Positions 13,105-24,235 of a stretch of DNA of 64,000 nucleotides are shown here, in pieces. The stretch covers positions 2,653,336 through 2,717,335 of the forward strand of contig BCHX01000006.1 of the NCBI GenBank assembly GCA_001599755.1, read 5' to 3'. The DNA comes from Gliomastix tumulicola (lineage: Eukaryota > Ascomycota > Sordariomycetes > Hypocreales > Bionectriaceae). Positions within the stretch are counted from its first letter, which is position 1. Every line of letters begins with the position of its first letter. The notes under the pieces are model-generated. The model searched no databases, was not told the origin of the DNA, and saw nothing but the letters and a program-made list of their open reading frames with translations. Position numbers and translations under genes: made by a program.

Positions 13105-13134
13105 AGACGCAGGACAGTTATTTGTCCTGCGTCT
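13105..13134. promoter_or_regulatory. Perfect 12-bp hairpin upstream of the BTB gene
   Basis: AGACGCAGGACA at 13105-13116 and TGTCCTGCGTCT at 13123-13134 flank a 6-nt loop. A TATAAA-like sequence follows at about 13139. It lies about 510 bp before the BTB start codon. Function unknown. Confidence 0.6.
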
Positions 13135-13198
13135 TCCTATAAAACCACCGTATGAACAGGTGTCTGCGAATGAACTCCAACGTCACTCATCTCAACTG

Positions 13199-13226
13199 AT
13201 CGATAAGAACACCAGATCTTATCGAT
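13199..13226. promoter_or_regulatory. Inverted pair of GATA motifs, 10-bp dyad
   Basis: ATCGATAAGA at 13199-13208 is mirrored by TCTTATCGAT at 13217-13226 around 8 nt. Each arm contains a GATAAG consensus, the core bound by fungal GATA factors such as AreA/Nit2. It lies about 420 bp upstream of the BTB start codon. Confidence 0.55.
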
Positions 13227-13641
13227 AAACTCCAACAGCGGTACCTGCATTTGTGGGTCTCGCCCTGCATCCGGCTTTGGACGAAATGGAGAGAATCCGC
13301 TCTCTTCGTGTTGCTACGGCCACCAAAGCTCCCCAGCTCCCGCCAGCTGCCCCCAGCGATTGTTGTTCTACGTCACGTTTGAGGCTGGTCGCATTCAGGA
13401 ACCAGGAACGAGGCTTCGCAGCTTGTCTCCCGTCCCCGGAATCGGTCGCAATCGCAGTCACTCCTTGACAGACAAATCCGCCAGCCCCTGCCCACGAAGC
13501 GCATCCCGTCGCCGCGCATCGCCTCTGCATCGCGCGCCGCTTCCAATTGACGACAGGACGAGCTTCGCAAATTCGTCTGAATTGGCCCGACCCGGAGCTC
13601 TCCATTCCAATCCTTCCCCCTCCTCCACCACAACCACCACC

Positions 13642-14704
13642 ATGCCTCAAGAAGTCGACAGCAGCATCGGGCCGGACGAGTCCGTCTCCAACCCGGCGGC
13701 CGATATCGATATGGGAGAGGGCGATGCCCCGGGCGAGGCGGAGGGCGAGGTTGAGGCCGGCGACGACACGGAGCTTCCCTTCGCGGGCGAGGAGGAGGAG
13801 GTTGCGCCGGTCAAGCCGAGCTTTGCGACATACCTCGCGAGTCCCATTGTGAGCCTGGTCATCGGAAGCGAGCAGCCGAGCGTGCTGTCAGCGCATCAGG
13901 CGTTGCTGGAGCAGAGCCCGTTCTTCGCAGAGGCATGCAGCGCGTTCACCGACGACGGCACCGTACGTCCCAACTCTACCCCGCGCATCCGATTGAGCAG
14001 CACCCCCAAGACAGAAATTTGACGACGAGCCCCCTCCCCTCCTCTCTCTCTAGGCCCGCACAATCGAGCTCGCAGACGAGACGGTCGAGTCCGTCGGCAG
14101 CTTCCTCGAGTTCCTCTACACGGGCGAGTACTTCCCCAAGAAGCTCCCCGGCCAGCGCGTCCTCGAGAACGACCCGTCGGCGCCGGCCGTCGACGACACG
14201 GGCGACCAGCTCCTCAAGCACGCGCGCGTCTACACCCTCGCCGAGAAGTTCGGCGTCGGCGCCCTGCGCACCCTCGCGAGCTCCAAGATCCACTGCGTCA
14301 ACTCGACGGCCAAGGGCGAGATCGCCTACGCCCGCTACGTCTACGCCTACACGGGCGCCGACGACACGACGGTGCGCGCGCCCATCGCCAGCTTCTGGGC
14401 CACGCGGTCGCATACGCTGCGCTCCGAGGCCGAGGCCGAGTTCAAGGCGCTGTGCTTGGAGTACCCGCAGTTCGGGTACGATGTTCTTAGTAAGTTGACT
14501 TGACAACGACTAGCAAAGAGATGGCTTCTGCGCCCGACGACCAAGCGCGGGGCATTGGCCACAGTCGGGAGTGTGTAAAGCTAACGCGGTATCACAGCTC
14601 GTGTGCTGGACGACAAGCTCAAGAAGGAGCGCACACAGAAGATGCACCCTGCGACAGGAAGCGGCCGGAAACGCGCTCGACACAGTAGCGGTGCTGGCGC
14701 TTAA
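13642..14704 (+). CDS. BTB/POZ-domain protein
   Basis: Three exons, 13642..13962, 14054..14489 and 14598..14704, join in phase to 287 residues. After an acidic N-terminus rich in Glu, Asp and Gly (to about residue 55), the BTB fold is recognisable: SPIVSLVIGSEQPSVLSAHQ leads to FFAEACSAFTDDGT, and exon 2 begins with an ELADETVESVGSFLEFLYTG block. The middle region (HARVYTLAEKFGVGALRTLA) matches the BTB-BACK junction. The C-terminus (GSGRKRARHSS) is basic and could be a nuclear signal. BTB proteins dimerise and often act as cullin-3 adaptors; many fungal ones of this size have no known function. The start codon follows a CACC-rich context. No meprin or zinc-finger domain is present. Confidence 0.85.
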
Positions 14705-15391
14705 TACCCCCCTCGAAATACTATTCCAACATTTACTTCTCCTTTTTGTCGGCGTTCCTGGGAGGACCTTGGGGCTTGGGATGCCAGACCTGACACCATG
14801 TACGGTGGTGGCTCTCAACATCTGGCGTCTGCGCTCTGGGCGCATCTGCTGGGACTGAGGGAGATATGTATCATACGAGCTATATGTGGGATATCCGGGC
14901 GATCTTGGAGCGGTTTCTCCGGGGCAATGTTTAATACAAATGGCCATATGATTTGGCTTGTATAGTGATTGAGTAATACATCAAGTTCGGATCAGACCGT
15001 CGACTGTTGGCGGCTAAGGGACCTCCAATGCATGCTCTACAAGTTATGGCCAGCAGAAAGGACGATGACAGTTACTCACACCTGGGTAGAGATAAAGGTC
15101 GGAGCATGCTATAGCTGTGGTCAGCAGGTAAGTCGTTGTGATCGTCCCCTTCCACATACTAGACCAAGGAACGTCTTTGATATGGGCATGTATTGATCAG
15201 TGTAAAGCAGAAACATATATGTTCTTGGCTATCCACCGTTTTTGCTCGCTGGTGCCTTTCTAATAGCGAAGCATTGTTCAAAGAAAACCTCTAAGACCTT
15301 GATGGCCATGGGGGAAAGAATTAGAATACACATTATTCATCCGCTGTGACTGCGGTGGTTTATTACATGGGGCCTAATCCCATCCAACCCT
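14705..15391. other. Intergenic, convergent 3' ends
   Basis: Spacer between two convergent genes. It holds their 3' untranslated regions; no gene is seen. Confidence 0.6.
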
Positions 15392-16495
15392 TTACAGCAT
15401 GAAGGCAGCAACACCCGCGGCGATGGCGGCCAAGCCAACACCGTTCGACACGGCTCCTCCAGTAGGGACAGCCGTGGGCTCGGCGCCGGTGGGAGTAGGC
15501 ATCCACGACGTGGTGGTGGTGGTGGTGGTGGTACTGTTCCCAGGCATATCCGTCGGCGCGGGCATCCCCGACGTCGAGCAGTCATCCTCGCCGTGTCCGT
15601 CCTTCTCGTACAGCGCGCACGTGGCGTTCTGGGCCAGCGGGCACGTCTCCTCGTCCGTGCAGATGGACTGCAGCTGCTCGCCCTGCGCGGGGATCACAGC
15701 CGTGGGCGGCGCGCAGCGCACGTTGAAGAGCATGTTGAGGGCCTTGGCGACGGCCTCGATGTCCGACTCGGCGACGCCAAAGGACGCGGCGGCGAGGCCG
15801 ACCTGCTGGATGAAGTAGGTGGTCTCGGCGAAGTCGAGGTTCATGAACTTGTGCACGCGGTACATGGAGGGCGCGGACTCGTACGCGTCGAAGCCGGGCA
15901 TGCCCTGCTGCGTGCAGCCGAGGAGGCTGCCGAAGAACTGGTAGAGATGGGTGAGGAGGAAGCTGGGGTTATAGAAGGTCAGTTTGCTGCTGCTGTCTTG
16001 TGGGAGGGGGAGGGGAAGGAGAGGAAAGGCCGTGGACTGACTATTGGTTGGACGACTCGTCGTCGGCGGCCATGTTCTTCATCAACGGGTCGGCACCGCC
16101 GCCGTCGAGGAAGTTGACCTTCTCGCCCTTGCTGCCGCCCGTGTTGGTCGAGGCGAGAGTGCCGTCAAAGTACGGCATCAGCTTGACCTCGGTGCCGTCG
16201 ACCGTGCCGGGGGCGAGGATGCCGGGGACCGCGACGCCGACATTGGGCATCGTGTCTAAGAGTCTATATCAGCAAAGCCCGTCCTTGTGTTAGGCATCAT
16301 CAGCTCAGAAGAGGCCGACTCACAGTTGCCGATGACCACCGTGTTGACGAGGAGCGTCAGCAGCGTGGCCTGGTTCTCGGCTGTGTTGTTCATGAGGAGA
16401 GCCGTGGTGTAGTAGTCGCAGATGGGCTCGTCCTCTGGACGCTGAGCGCTGACGGCCGTGGCCGCAGCTAGGAGGGCGACTTTGTTGAAGAGCAT
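15392..16495 (-). CDS. Secreted GPI-anchored protein with truncated-globin-like domain
   Basis: Three exons, 16324..16495, 16042..16255 and 15392..15962, join in phase to 318 residues; the second donor is GTCAGT. Residues 1-17 (MLFNKVALLAAATAVSA) form a signal peptide. The C-terminus has a Thr-rich stalk (about eight consecutive Thr) and a final hydrophobic tail (NGVGLAAIAAGVAAFML), as expected for GPI attachment at the cell surface. The central part resembles group 1 truncated haemoglobins: THLYQFFGSLLGC, then a Met-Tyr-x-Val-His-Lys block whose His166 sits where the haem-ligating F8 His would be, then a long helix and ASFGVAESDIEAVAKAL. The globin call is my own pattern match and has not been tested by profile search. 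If wrong, this is an uncharacterised GPI protein family. The secretion and anchor calls are stronger. Confidence 0.7.
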
Positions 16496-19258
16496 CTCGA
16501 TCAGATAGTAGTTGAGCTGGATAATCGAAGAGTGTGCAATTACTAAAAGATGGGAAAACGAAAGAGTGAGAGCAACGAGCGTGCGTGAAATTAGGGGGCA
16601 GGAGGAGGTCGACTTCTTTTCAACGCCCGGACGCGACCCTCGTATAGGTCTCAGTCACTCAACATCTCTCCTGTCTAAGAGCTCATTCTGTCTAGGATAA
16701 GACCGGCAGAGGCGGACGTGTGTAACTCGGGATGATCACGGCACCCCTGTCCGGGAAGTTCAGCATCCGGAGGCGGGCAGATCACTCGTAGGATATCGTC
16801 TGGGGAGAGCCCAGGCCGACTCTTTGGTCAGCCAACGTCGCTAGCTTCATAGAAGCAATCCTTTTCTTCCCATTCAGGAGATTTCGAATGTCACTTGCGC
16901 GTTAGGGGCCCAGGCTATGGACAGGTCCATGTCCCGATGCGACGGAGCTCAGGCCCCAAGAGTCTTGGTCTGCGTGAGCGATGTTCCGATGGAGTGATGC
17001 CTCCTACAGGTTGTTCTTCTCGATTAGAACTTTATGTTTCTGGTGTTTTTGTTTTGTTTATCCTGCGAGTTGGAAAGAGGCACAGAGCGTTGAAACATGA
17101 ACGTTGCGGATCTGGAAAGCTTCTACCAAGACCGGGGAGCTATCGACAAGTATGTCAGCCCGTCTCCTGAGTTGCCTCGCTTCCTCCTCGATGACTACCA
17201 TTCAACTAGCTAGTTACTCTCTAGTCCTAGCTCTGCATCGTTAGCTCGTCTGCTTGGTAAAAGGACGAGTGCGATTGGGCATTCCCCAACCCCTTTGGCT
17301 CCAGCTTCTCTGGGGTAACCCACCTCGACTTCCTCTTTTGAGATGAATTCTCCGTTTAGGATAACGCCTCTCGGCCAATTTGAATCATACTCTCCCCCTT
17401 AGATAGATTGGATAGATTCGCCTCTTCTCCTCCTCGTGTTGGAGGGAGGGCATTCTGCAAGCGTGTTGTCTACTGCCAAAAGGCCATGAAATTTGGCTGG
17501 TAGGCGAGCCGAATGTCAACAATGCCTTGGAGGCAGTGATTGAGCAGACAAATGGTGCTACCAAATCGGCATTATCCTTGCCGCTTCCACGAATGAGGAG
17601 ACGACCTCAAGATCCGAATCTCGATGCGTTGGGAAATTGATGTTTCCCGCCAAGTTGGCTAATCCTGATCTGGAGACCGATGTCCCGGATGCTGACCTCG
17701 CCGGCAGACGGCAAAGCTGCGTTCCGGGTCGCTAGTCTGCCCTAGTCTGTGCACCTCATTTTGGAAATGCGACGTCTCCTATTCGCCAGAGACTCGACTG
17801 TGCGTCATCAACTCTTGTCTTTTGGAGCAGTACTGGAATACATATTATTTCGAATCCCAATCACTTGCTGTTTCTGGACTAGGCAGAGAGGCGACGACTT
17901 GGGGAGCGATGAATTAGGGGGCATTTGCCAGTTGATAGCCGGATATCTATGACGATGCCTATCATATTGTAATTTCTGATGAGTTGTTATCGTTAATTTG
18001 ACTGAGATGTAATTTGTCTCATGCAGTCTTGAAAAAAGAAGACAAGGTTTGAGAAGCTCGTTGGTAACTCTTCTGGACCTAGAATACATCGACCACTCCA
18101 AACCTTTTTCTATATTCTATGAAACGATGCAGGTGTATGCTTGGGCAATACAAAGGAAAGCCAAAGAGATGGACCTGTTGATAAGTAGAGTGCCAAGATC
18201 TAGTGCCTCCTCCAGCGGCTTGTATAGACCAAGCAGGCTCTGTACTCGAAGAGTCAGGCCAGGACTGGGTTGCAGGTTTTAGGCCATCAATTCACGCGTT
18301 GTCTCCCGCTAATGATAATACGTATACTAGCAACTTACATGGATGCTGAGCATTTCACTAATTTAGGGTGGGATATCTCAGGGGAAGTCATTAGGGTATT
18401 GTCTGGTTTGATATATGCCCGATTCCAAGGTGTAGAGACGCCGGCCATCAAAGCGAGATATTCAGGGAAGTACATACAGCCTCTAGTCTCAAACTCTTCG
18501 CAGTGTAGCCATACAGCATGAAATTGATGATGGAGGAGTATCTTAGCATAGTAGAAGCACTTGGAGCGAAATACCTAGACTACATCCGTCTGATGCCGAG
18601 TAGGCCAGGTCTCGGACACAGGAGCCCAGAGCAGGAGTGACGCTAGCACCAGAGCCTGCCAGTTGTAATTTCGGAGGCTTTGGTCCCGACGGAAGGATGT
18701 ACGGAGGATGGTAAAGATCATCGACTTCGAATCACCCAGAGGAAGTTAGAACATTAGGCAACCAGGTCCCTCGAGACTTGATAGTCCATGGAATGAGTCA
18801 ATGGAGTATTGTTTTCGACCACAGCCTCTCCTATTGTTACAGAGAGACCGATTCTTCTTCTTCTCATTTTAGATTTGTATTAGTTAACAACAAAAGCATG
18901 AGCTCGTGTCTAACCAGGGACAAAGGGGGTAGCCTGGTCGGAAGCCAGCTGCCGCATCAATCGCGGAGATCCTGTATATCGGCCAAACCCATATGAACAC
19001 ACAGATCCAGACCGAGTCGAACGACAAGATCTATCTTTGATGCGATCACAAAATCAGGTCATGCCCGAAACTACTCCTAGGATTTGCGTTGCTCGGATGA
19101 GGGGGTTACTTGCCCTCGCAGCGCAGGCGAAACATCCCAGCGAAGAGCTAGACGATGATGAACAATATTCCAACCTGCGCATTATCATTAATTACACTAT
19201 AATTCGTCTACGTCTAGTTCTGTTCACACAAACAAGAATGAAGGCACCCCCGTCCTCA
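16496..19258. other. Gene-poor spacer, about 2.8 kb
   Basis: The left end is the promoter of the GPI protein. The rest is less GC-rich than neighbouring genes and contains many stops. An ATG-less open stretch at 17416-17640 (75 codons) could be a decayed coding fragment, but I recognise no family. No RNA gene is seen. Confidence 0.5.
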
Positions 19259-20497
19259 TCACCCCGAGTCGGGAATCCAGCCCAACTCCTCTATCGGCCA
19301 CCGAATGCTCAGCCTGTGCACCTCGTCCAGCATGAGATAGATGCGCTTCATCAGGTGCGTGCTCCAGCCCTGCATCCACCAGTACTTCTCGAGATCCCGC
19401 AGCAGCACCGAGTAGTACGCGAGCACGCACAGCGCGTCGCTGTCGGCCTCGCGCAGCAGGGCCAGGTACTCGTCGCTGATCTCGAAGAGCCACTTGTAGT
19501 AGCCGCGCAGCCTGTCGTGGTCGTTGAAGCCGTCGTTGCCGCGGTAGGTGTAGCTCCGACGCAGCGCGTCGACAGCATCGAGGAGCACGTCGCGACGGCC
19601 CTCATCCTCAGCGCCCTCGCGGCCGTTGCCGCCGCGGAAACGCGAGATGACATCAGCAGCGGAGCGCGTGCGGATGCCCTCGGCTAGATCATCCAGCTCA
19701 GGGTTCTCGACGGGACGGTGCGTGGACCAGTAGTGGGAGGTGACGGCGTTTGTGCGGAAGATGAGCGAGGCCGCGGAGCTGAAGATGGCGTCCTCGTCCG
19801 CCAGGATCAGCGGGTCGATGCCGCGCAGCAAGAACAGCCACTCGGGGATGAAGCCGCCACCAACGAGAAGCATATCGTCCTCCTTAATAGGGCTCGCCAG
19901 GTTGGTGAAGAGCGTCAGCACGCCGAAGATGAAGAGGTGGCAGCCGTTCTGGGGCGTGATGCTCGGGATCAGCGGCAGCGCCTCGTTGAGCGACGCCGTG
20001 TGGTACTGCGTGGCCACGGACAGGAACATGTCCCGGCGCGACTCGGAGTAGCGGGCCATGTGCAGCGCCGAGAGGCCCAGCAGGCCGTCGAGCACGTAGC
20101 GCGTGGAGAAGCCGATCTGCGGCACCTGCACGCGGTAGACGTCGCGGACGAGCGGGTTCGTGGACAGCGTGGACGCCGTCGAGACGGTCCAGTTGTGCAG
20201 CAGCTCCAGCTCGATGCTCGCCGGCGCCAAGACGGGCGTCGACGGGCTGTCCTGCCGGAGGAAGTCGCACTTGATGCCGCGCTTGATGCAGTTGTGGCAG
20301 GCCGGGTGGTGCTCATCGCACTGCGGGGGGCGTGTATGCATCAGTGTCTGTCTGTCTGTCTGTTTGTCTACGTGCATATATATGACTATATCGGGGGCGC
20401 ATACCTTGACCTTCCTGGCCTTGCAGGTCTGACAGCCTGTCCGGGACTTGGTGTGCCACTTCCTGGCACCGACAGAGCTCCGAGTAGTAGTGGACAT
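19259..20497 (-). CDS. Zn2Cys6 transcription factor, UPC2-like
   Basis: Nuclear DNA-binding regulator of 384 residues. Two exons, 20405..20497 and 19259..20320, join in phase inside the zinc cluster. Splicing restores the CX2CX6C spacing (GCQTCKARKVKC) followed by the second half, CHNCIKRGIKC. The C-terminal region (LLHNWTVSTASTLS, then VLDGLLGLSALHMARYSESR) matches the fungal-specific domain seen in Upc2/sterol-uptake-control-like regulators. The intron carries a GTCT repeat. An in-frame Met further upstream (20635) would add 46 residues of poor quality; the Met at 20497 just before the zinc cluster is preferred. It is divergent from an RTA1-family gene about 1 kb away, which suggests a possible target. 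Upc2-like architecture is common and does not prove a sterol role. Confidence 0.85.
   Translation of the reverse strand: MSTTTRSSVGARKWHTKSRTGCQTCKARKVKVCAPDIVIYMHVDKQTDRQTLMHTRPPQCDEHHPACHNCIKRGIKCDFLRQDSPSTPVLAPASIELELLHNWTVSTASTLSTNPLVRDVYRVQVPQIGFSTRYVLDGLLGLSALHMARYSESRRDMFLSVATQYHTASLNEALPLIPSITPQNGCHLFIFGVLTLFTNLASPIKEDDMLLVGGGFIPEWLFLLRGIDPLILADEDAIFSSAASLIFRTNAVTSHYWSTHRPVENPELDDLAEGIRTRSAADVISRFRGGNGREGAEDEGRRDVLLDAVDALRRSYTYRGNDGFNDHDRLRGYYKWLFEISDEYLALLREADSDALCVLAYYSVLLRDLEKYWWMQGWSTHLMKRIYLMLDEVHRLSIRWPIEELGWIPDSG
20345..20363. repeat. GTCT microsatellite inside an intron
   Basis: About four to five GTCT units within the single intron of the UPC2-like gene. Confidence 0.85.
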
Positions 20498-21498
20498 GAT
20501 GTGCGTTTGTGTGCGCGTGCATGCAGTGGTGGGAGGAGACCTAAACGAAAATGCGAGGGACCCGAGCAGGACAGCGTGGGAAAGGGGAGAACAGGCTCGT
20601 TCGGTGAGCAGCTCACCGGCATAATGATATGGCACCCGTGTCTCGGCTACCCGACCCGGCTAGTGAGGAGGGTCGGCGTCATCGCTCGAGGAGCACGAGG
20701 AATTGATTCGACTAGGACGTGTGTGCGTGTGCGGAAGGCGCCTCGTTTGACAGGTGGAAGCCACGATTGGAGAGATCTTGACAGGCCAGCCCGATGGAAC
20801 CCTGACTCAGGCAGCCCAGCAGCCATCGGCGTATATTCCCGCCGTGATCCCGCCGTCCTCCAAGAACTAGCTAGGACAGAGAAGTCTGTCTAACGACCAA
20901 TCAGGCCATTCTCGACCTTGTCCATCCGCGTTCCATCTTGGTCACCTTCACTCACCTGCGTCTCGAAAGCGGCCCAAGCTGCTCCAGCGGGGAGCCCCTG
21001 CCACCGGGACGGAGCGACTCAACAGCCCACCGGACCCTGGCCGGAGAGGGCTGATAGGCTGGGCGTGCTCCCGAGATGGGGCTCTCTGACCGAGATGTCC
21101 GAGTAAACGAGACGCCCCGACGGCCGACCTAACCGGCTCCGTTCAGGCTGTTTCTGAAGATTCCCAAGGAGCTGTTCATAATAACCTGCTGGGAACCTGT
21201 CCCGTCGGCAAGTCGGACTATATGAGTCGCCGTGCCATCGTGCGTGTGCCGTATTCTTGCATGATTTGTTATCTAACTATCGGTCTGTAGGCTGTGCTCG
21301 CAAAATATCTTCAATATGTGTTCCTTTCTCTCTTCCATCCATCCGTGGATGAGTGAGCATCCGACAGTCGTTACAGGAGAGTGACACGAGCATCAACTTC
21401 GCTTCTACAGGCCAGCAATCAATTTTTTTTCACTCAGTCTCGGGGAAACCAGGACATTTATCGACGAGTTCGCGAGAAGAGGAAACACGTCTGGCAAA
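20498..21498. promoter_or_regulatory. Divergent promoter region, UPC2-like factor / RTA1 gene
   Basis: About 1 kb between two divergent start codons. It must carry both promoters. I see no convincing conserved element. Confidence 0.5.
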
Positions 21499-22583
21499 AT
21501 GTCGCAGCCACAGCTCCCGGACGGCCTCATCGCCTTCGGACCCCAGGCCAACTGCACTCTCGACCTCTGCCCGATCGAGTACAGCGTCCTCCAGTACCTT
21601 CCGTCCATCCCGGCGAGCTCGGTCTTCATCGCCATCTTCTCGCTGTCGCTGCTCGTGCACGCGGGCCAGGGCATCTGGACGCGGAGCTGGGGGTACATGG
21701 GCTGCATGATCGCGGGCTGCATCATTGAGATTGCAGGTTACGCGGGGAGGGTGGTGCTGCATCAGAATCCGTTCTCTTTTGACGGCTTCATCACGCAGAT
21801 TGGTTCGTGGATTGCCTGAGTTGAAAAAGAAGAGACATGGACGAGAGGGCTAACTGAGAACGACACAGTCTGCATCACCATTGCACCTCTGTTCTACTGC
21901 TCCGCCATCTACGTCCTGCTGTCCCAGGTGTAAGTGATCCCCTCTCCATTGTCACAGACCCCTCCCTACTGATCATTCCCTCAGAATCGAGCACATCGAC
22001 ACGTCCATCTCCCGCTTCCGCCCCAAGCTCTTCTACTACGTCTTCATCCCCTTCGACATCATCTCCCTCATTCTCCAGGCCGCCGGCGGCGCCATCTCGT
22101 GCGTCTCGCGCAACCTCGACGACATCCAGGTCGGCGTCGACATCTCCCTCGCCGGCCTCGTCCTCCAGGTTGTCACTCTGGTCGTCTTCGTCGCCCTCTT
22201 CGCCGACTACCTCGCCTCGTGCCACCGCAAGCGGCGCGGCTCGCTCACGGACGACCGCGGGATGCTGTTCTTCCTGGCGTTCCAGTTCGCGGGCATCGTC
22301 TTCATCCTCGTGCGGTGCGCGTTCCGGATCTACGAGCTGCATGACGGGTACTTCAGCGAGGTGTTTAGGGACGAGGTCAAGTTTATTGTGCTCGAGTCGA
22401 GGTGAGTGTTTGGTCCTATGTTTCTGTTTGACATGTGTGTGTCGGGGTAGTGCTGACCTGGATAGCATCATGGCTGTGGCCGCCGTGTGTCTCAACATCG
22501 GCCACCCGGGGCCGGTGCTCGGGAGGAAGGCAGAGACCAAGGGCGACGTCACGCCCGAGTCGGTCGAACCCAAGCCGGAGTAA
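21499..22583 (+). CDS. RTA1-family lipid-translocating exporter
   Basis: Polytopic membrane protein of 299 residues in four exons: 21499..21802, 21869..21929, 21985..22401 and 22466..22583, all in phase. The N-terminus carries the CPIEYSVLQYLPSIPASSVF entry typical of RTA1 proteins, then about seven hydrophobic helices, including CITIAPLFYCSAIYVLLSQV and the IPFDIISLILQAAGGAI block with the conserved D-x-x-S-L-x-L-Q-x-x-G signature. A conserved helix-6/7 region (FFLAFQFAGIVFILVRCAFR, then FIVLES) follows. Yeast relatives (Rsb1, Rta1, Rtm1) affect sphingoid-base flux and tolerance to amino-cholesterol or toxic compounds. The first intron uses a GTTCGT donor, weaker than the others but required by phase. 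The soluble C-terminus is short. Confidence 0.9.
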
Positions 22584-23067
22584 AGACCCAACGCCATCTT
22601 GGTCGACGATTGATTTCCAGGCGGTTGTGTGGGAGACTACGCATAGAAGCCAAGCAGCACACGAACCTTTGGCCGTCTCAATTCACACGAGGCACATTTA
22701 GGAAATAGAGGGACAAACCATGGGAGATACAGAACGCATGTTATCACGATCGATCTGTAGACTTGTATCAATTGCTTCACTTTATTAGCTTCCACAAGAT
22801 CTAGCATCCCTGGTCTTGATAAGTTTCGGGATGTGTCGATTGGTGTTAGGTATAGGGTACGCACGATCCTCGCTCAGCCATTACTGCATTTTAGCAGACA
22901 GACCAGACCACCAACCAATGCAAGATTACTTCTCATCATTAACGACGAATCTGCTTCATCGCGTAGCATCATATAAACAAATAAAATCTATGTAGTCAGT
23001 GATTAGTCAAACACCCCCAACGCCAAAACCCCCAACTTCCTCTCCCCCCAAACAACCAAAAGAAACA
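22584..23067. other. Intergenic, convergent 3' ends
   Basis: AT-richer spacer with the 3' untranslated regions of the RTA1 and amidohydrolase genes; no gene seen. Confidence 0.6.
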
Positions 23068-24235
23068 CTAAGCAGTCCCCAGCACATCGCCCGCATTGCC
23101 CCTCAGAATCGCGACCTGATCCGCGTCCGCAGGGAACATTGCTGCGATCCCGGCATTCAGCGCCTTGCCCAGCTGCACGACGACCCCCGGCGGCGTATAG
23201 GGGATATCGCTCCCGTACAGGAGGCGTCCGGGCCCGACGAGCCCCGGTGCTAGGCCGCGGATCTGGTCCGGGAACGGGAAGCCCGCGAGGTCAAAGTAGA
23301 ACTGGCGCTTGAGGGCAGCCTTGACGGCCGCGGGCGTCACGTTACCGGGGATGTTGGGCAGCGCGGAGGCGAAGTTGGTGAAGCGGTCGACGAGCGGGGG
23401 AAGGGCGCCGCCGGCGTGCGTGATGATGAATGTGATGCTCGGGGAGCGGTCGACGACACCGGCGAGGAAGAGGTGCATCGTGGCGCGGGCCGTCTCGAAG
23501 AGGTACTCGAACATCGGGATCGGATACTGGTCCAGCGGACTCGCAGGCTGGCCGTCGCTGACCCCGTCCCCGATACACGGACTCGTCGGATGAATGAACA
23601 CGACCGCGCCCCTCCTCTCCAGCTCGTCAAACACCGGTCGCAGCGCGTCGTCGCCGAGGTACATGCCGTGGAAGTTGGTCAGCAGCGCCACGCCGTCGGC
23701 GTCCAGCTCGTCCAGCGCATACGCAATCTCCGCCAGGCTGGCCTCGATGTCCGGCAGCGGCAGCGACGCGAAGAAGCCGAACTGCTCCGGCCGGCGCCTC
23801 TTGATGTCCGCCGCGAACTCGTTGACCCGCCGCGAGAGGTCCTTGGCGAGCGTCGCGTTGGTGGGATCGAGGTTCGTCCCCGGCGACGTGATGCTCAGGA
23901 TCGACTTGCTGATGTTGGCCGACGCCATCCACGACAGGTGATCCTCCTCCGACCAGGCCTTCTTGCAGTCAGTCATGTGCACTATGACCAACACACACAC
24001 ACATCAGATAATTGCCCCCCTTCTTCAAAAGAACACTCACCGGAATCTCGGGCATACCGTCGGGCTGGCCATAGCCGTACTCAATCGTCGCCTCCCGCCA
24101 GAACGGCGGCACAAAGTGCGAGTGTATGTCCACCCTCGTCAGATCCTCCAGCGCCCTCGGCCTCGACGGCGACGGCGACGCGGACGCCCCGTCCAGCGTC
24201 CCGAGCAGCACGCTGACGATGCTCGACAGCAGCAT
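23068..24235 (-). CDS. Amidohydrolase, ACMSD / 6-methylsalicylate-decarboxylase-like
   Basis: Metal-dependent TIM-barrel enzyme of about 362 residues, in exons 24041..24235 and 23068..23961 (phase 0; the acceptor could lie one codon later). Metal-binding signatures appear in order: DIHSHFVPPFW (HxH), VVFIHPTSP, FIITHAGG and LLYGSDIPYTP. The family includes 2-amino-3-carboxymuconate-6-semialdehyde decarboxylase and 6-methylsalicylate decarboxylases of polyketide pathways, which release CO2 from aromatic acids. Residues 1-20 (MLLSSIVSVLLGTLDGASAS) look like a signal peptide, unusual for a family that is normally cytosolic. No polyketide synthase is nearby, so detoxification or catabolism of an aromatic acid is as likely as biosynthesis. 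Substrate unknown. Confidence 0.85.

Larger units (their letters stand above)
8915..13641. other. Gene-free spacer, about 4.7 kb
   Basis: No supported gene. It contains a GACA repeat at 10281-10309 and a TG repeat at 11869-11893. Two inverted repeats lie near the right end (listed separately). A short AT-richer open frame at 12773-12958 has no recognisable homology. The left end should hold the 7TM-RGS promoter and the right end the BTB promoter and leader. Confidence 0.6.

Noticed and set aside
17416..17640. 75-codon stop-free stretch without ATG
   Set aside because: Looks somewhat protein-like, but has no start, no adjoining exons and no recognisable family.
19718..20893. 391-residue open frame on the + strand
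   Set aside because: Antisense of the UPC2-like regulator and its promoter; no recognisable domain.
23416..24216. 266-residue open frame on the + strand
   Set aside because: Antisense of the amidohydrolase; composition of a shadow frame.
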